The position numbers and the translations under genes were made by a program. The notes beneath the pieces are model-generated. The model searched no databases, had not been told where the DNA came from, and saw only the letters and a program-made list of their open reading frames with translations. From Angiostrongylus vasorum (lineage: Eukaryota; Nematoda; Chromadorea; Rhabditida; Metastrongylidae), in NCBI GenBank assembly GCA_018806985.1, contig JADANN010000461.1:2339276-2403275 (forward strand): a DNA stretch of 64,000 bases, in the 5' to 3' direction. Positions 62,880-64,000 of this stretch are shown piece after piece (positions within the stretch are counted from its first letter, which is position 1; every line of letters begins with the position of its first letter).

Positions 62880-63440
62880 GTAGAACTCTCGATAGAACTG
62901 GCTGAGAAACAGGCGAAACGAAGGTCCCGCATGGTGTGGTTGTGCATGCGTTAGCCTCCGGAAAGGGTAATAGCGTGTTCGATCGCCACCGCAGGCACCT
63001 GCGATCCGGGGTTTTTCAAATATCTCAGCATCATTGTGATTGTAGCACACAATACCCTGCCATGAAAAAATTGTAATAGGTGGTAAATAAAAAAGTTAAC
63101 ATTATTTGTCATACAATCTGTTCATAAAATTCGTAATGATAACATCTTCCAATATTTTTGCATCAACACGTCCTACAGTAACCACAGCAAGGCTGAGACA
63201 TTTGCAAAGCTCAACACCGCAGCCGTCTGCGGTGCGAACACACTATTACCGTTTGCGGAAGATAGCGCGTTCACCACCACACCATGCCAGTCTTTCGTTT
63301 TCCCATTCTCTCACCCGTGTTATTGAACTCTGGTTGCCATCAGCAATCACTCATCAACGGAATTAATCTGGGGAGCACAAATCGGTGTTTAACACACTTA
63401 AGCTGTGGCTGTAGTCAAAATTACAATGTAATCACTTTCT
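62880..63440. mobile_element. SINE2 inverted pair, tails together
   Basis: Plus copy 62880-63100 (cgcatggtgtggttgtgcat, B box gtgttcgatcgcc) and minus copy 63105-63440, which is the long form ending near cttaagctgtggctgtag. Confidence 0.8.
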
Positions 63441-63609
63441 AGAATGACGCTGAATCGTTTAGACGAAACGGTATCCTTAGAAAACGTTTTTCATTTTATC
63501 TCGGCATAAATAACAAATATCTTCCTATATTATTAAGCTAGCCAAATAAAACATTTTCCCAACCTTTTGTTAGCTTAATAATCCGGGATAGATGACATCT
63601 ACTACATTA

Positions 63610-63978
63610 TTTTTTATTTTATTTTAAACGATCCGTCTTCGTATCTACTGTGCGGATCCCAGTACTTCAAAATTTTCATTCGCTTCCTCGCATCCATCAT
63701 TCGCAAAAGTTTGCCAACTTTTACGTATGGCTTAGACTAGCGCTTGAGGATTTTCATTTCGTCTTGAATGTCGTAGAATGCTAGTCGGGTCGATTCTCAC
63801 TGGAGTCCTGAGATAGCCGGTCTAGAGCGTTCCCGCTTAGATTGCAGAGAGTAGTTTTTTCACGGGCAAGTCTGGTAGCAATTTTCCGATCCCGGAATGA
63901 TGAGAGTTTGGTGAGGGATCGAACCAGAACCGTGCTTGCGATGGTCGGCATCAGCACCACTGTGGCATCTTCCCCTAT
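63610..63978 (-). mobile_element. SINE3 copy
   Basis: Reversed head accactgtggcatc, then the body (gcttgaggattttcatttcg) and the tail near cgtcttcgtatctactgtgc. Confidence 0.8.
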
Positions 63979-64000
63979 CTGTTGCATTGCAGTCATTAAC

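Overview
The window reads as animal nuclear DNA, most likely from a clade V (strongylid or hookworm-like) nematode. Introns mostly use GT donors and pyrimidine-rich TTTCAG-like acceptors. The genes have best-fit relatives in nematodes, and one is a thioredoxin reductase ending Gly-Cys-Sec-Gly. From memory, the Caenorhabditis elegans counterparts zen-4, trxr-1, ulp-3, the SHQ1 homologue and the Tdp1 homologue all lie on chromosome IV, so this looks like a piece of that ancestral chromosome. No database search was possible. All gene models are hand-spliced from reading-frame continuity and family resemblance.

Nine genes were found, all on the + strand. They are a mitotic kinesin-6 (zen-4/KIF23, 5388-11856), an F-box/WD40 protein (about 13133-15809), TSR3 (17709-22588), TP53RK/Bud32 (22864-24772), tyrosyl-DNA phosphodiesterase 1 (24941-26988), the NEDD8 protease ulp-3/SENP8 (27288-31481), SHQ1 (31764-34293), UQCC2 (35247-36555) and the selenoprotein trxr-1 (49488-52990, with a SECIS candidate at 53131-53196). 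One orphan coding exon may begin a tenth gene (58516). TSR3 to UQCC2 form a same-strand run with gaps of 169 to 953 bp, which suggests a trans-spliced operon. Four of its members act in ribosome or snoRNP biogenesis, tRNA modification, DNA repair or NEDD8 processing.

The rest is dense repeat. Three tRNA-headed SINE families (named SINE1, SINE2 and SINE3 here) have A- and B-box-like promoters. An unclassified ~400 bp family (repeat A) recurs in both orientations. There are also decayed RTE-type LINE and mariner copies, and a group of elements, often long inverted repeats, that carry a motif matching the hammerhead ribozyme core, as reported for Penelope-like elements. The repeats fill the large introns and the mostly gene-free blocks 1-5360, 36556-49290 and 53000-64000.

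The points most worth checking are the recurring hammerhead-like cores, the Sec codon and SECIS, an ulp-3 exon fragment caught inside a fold-back element, the TSR3 exon that lacks the expected motif, and a SINE insertion joined to half a tRNA-Asp.
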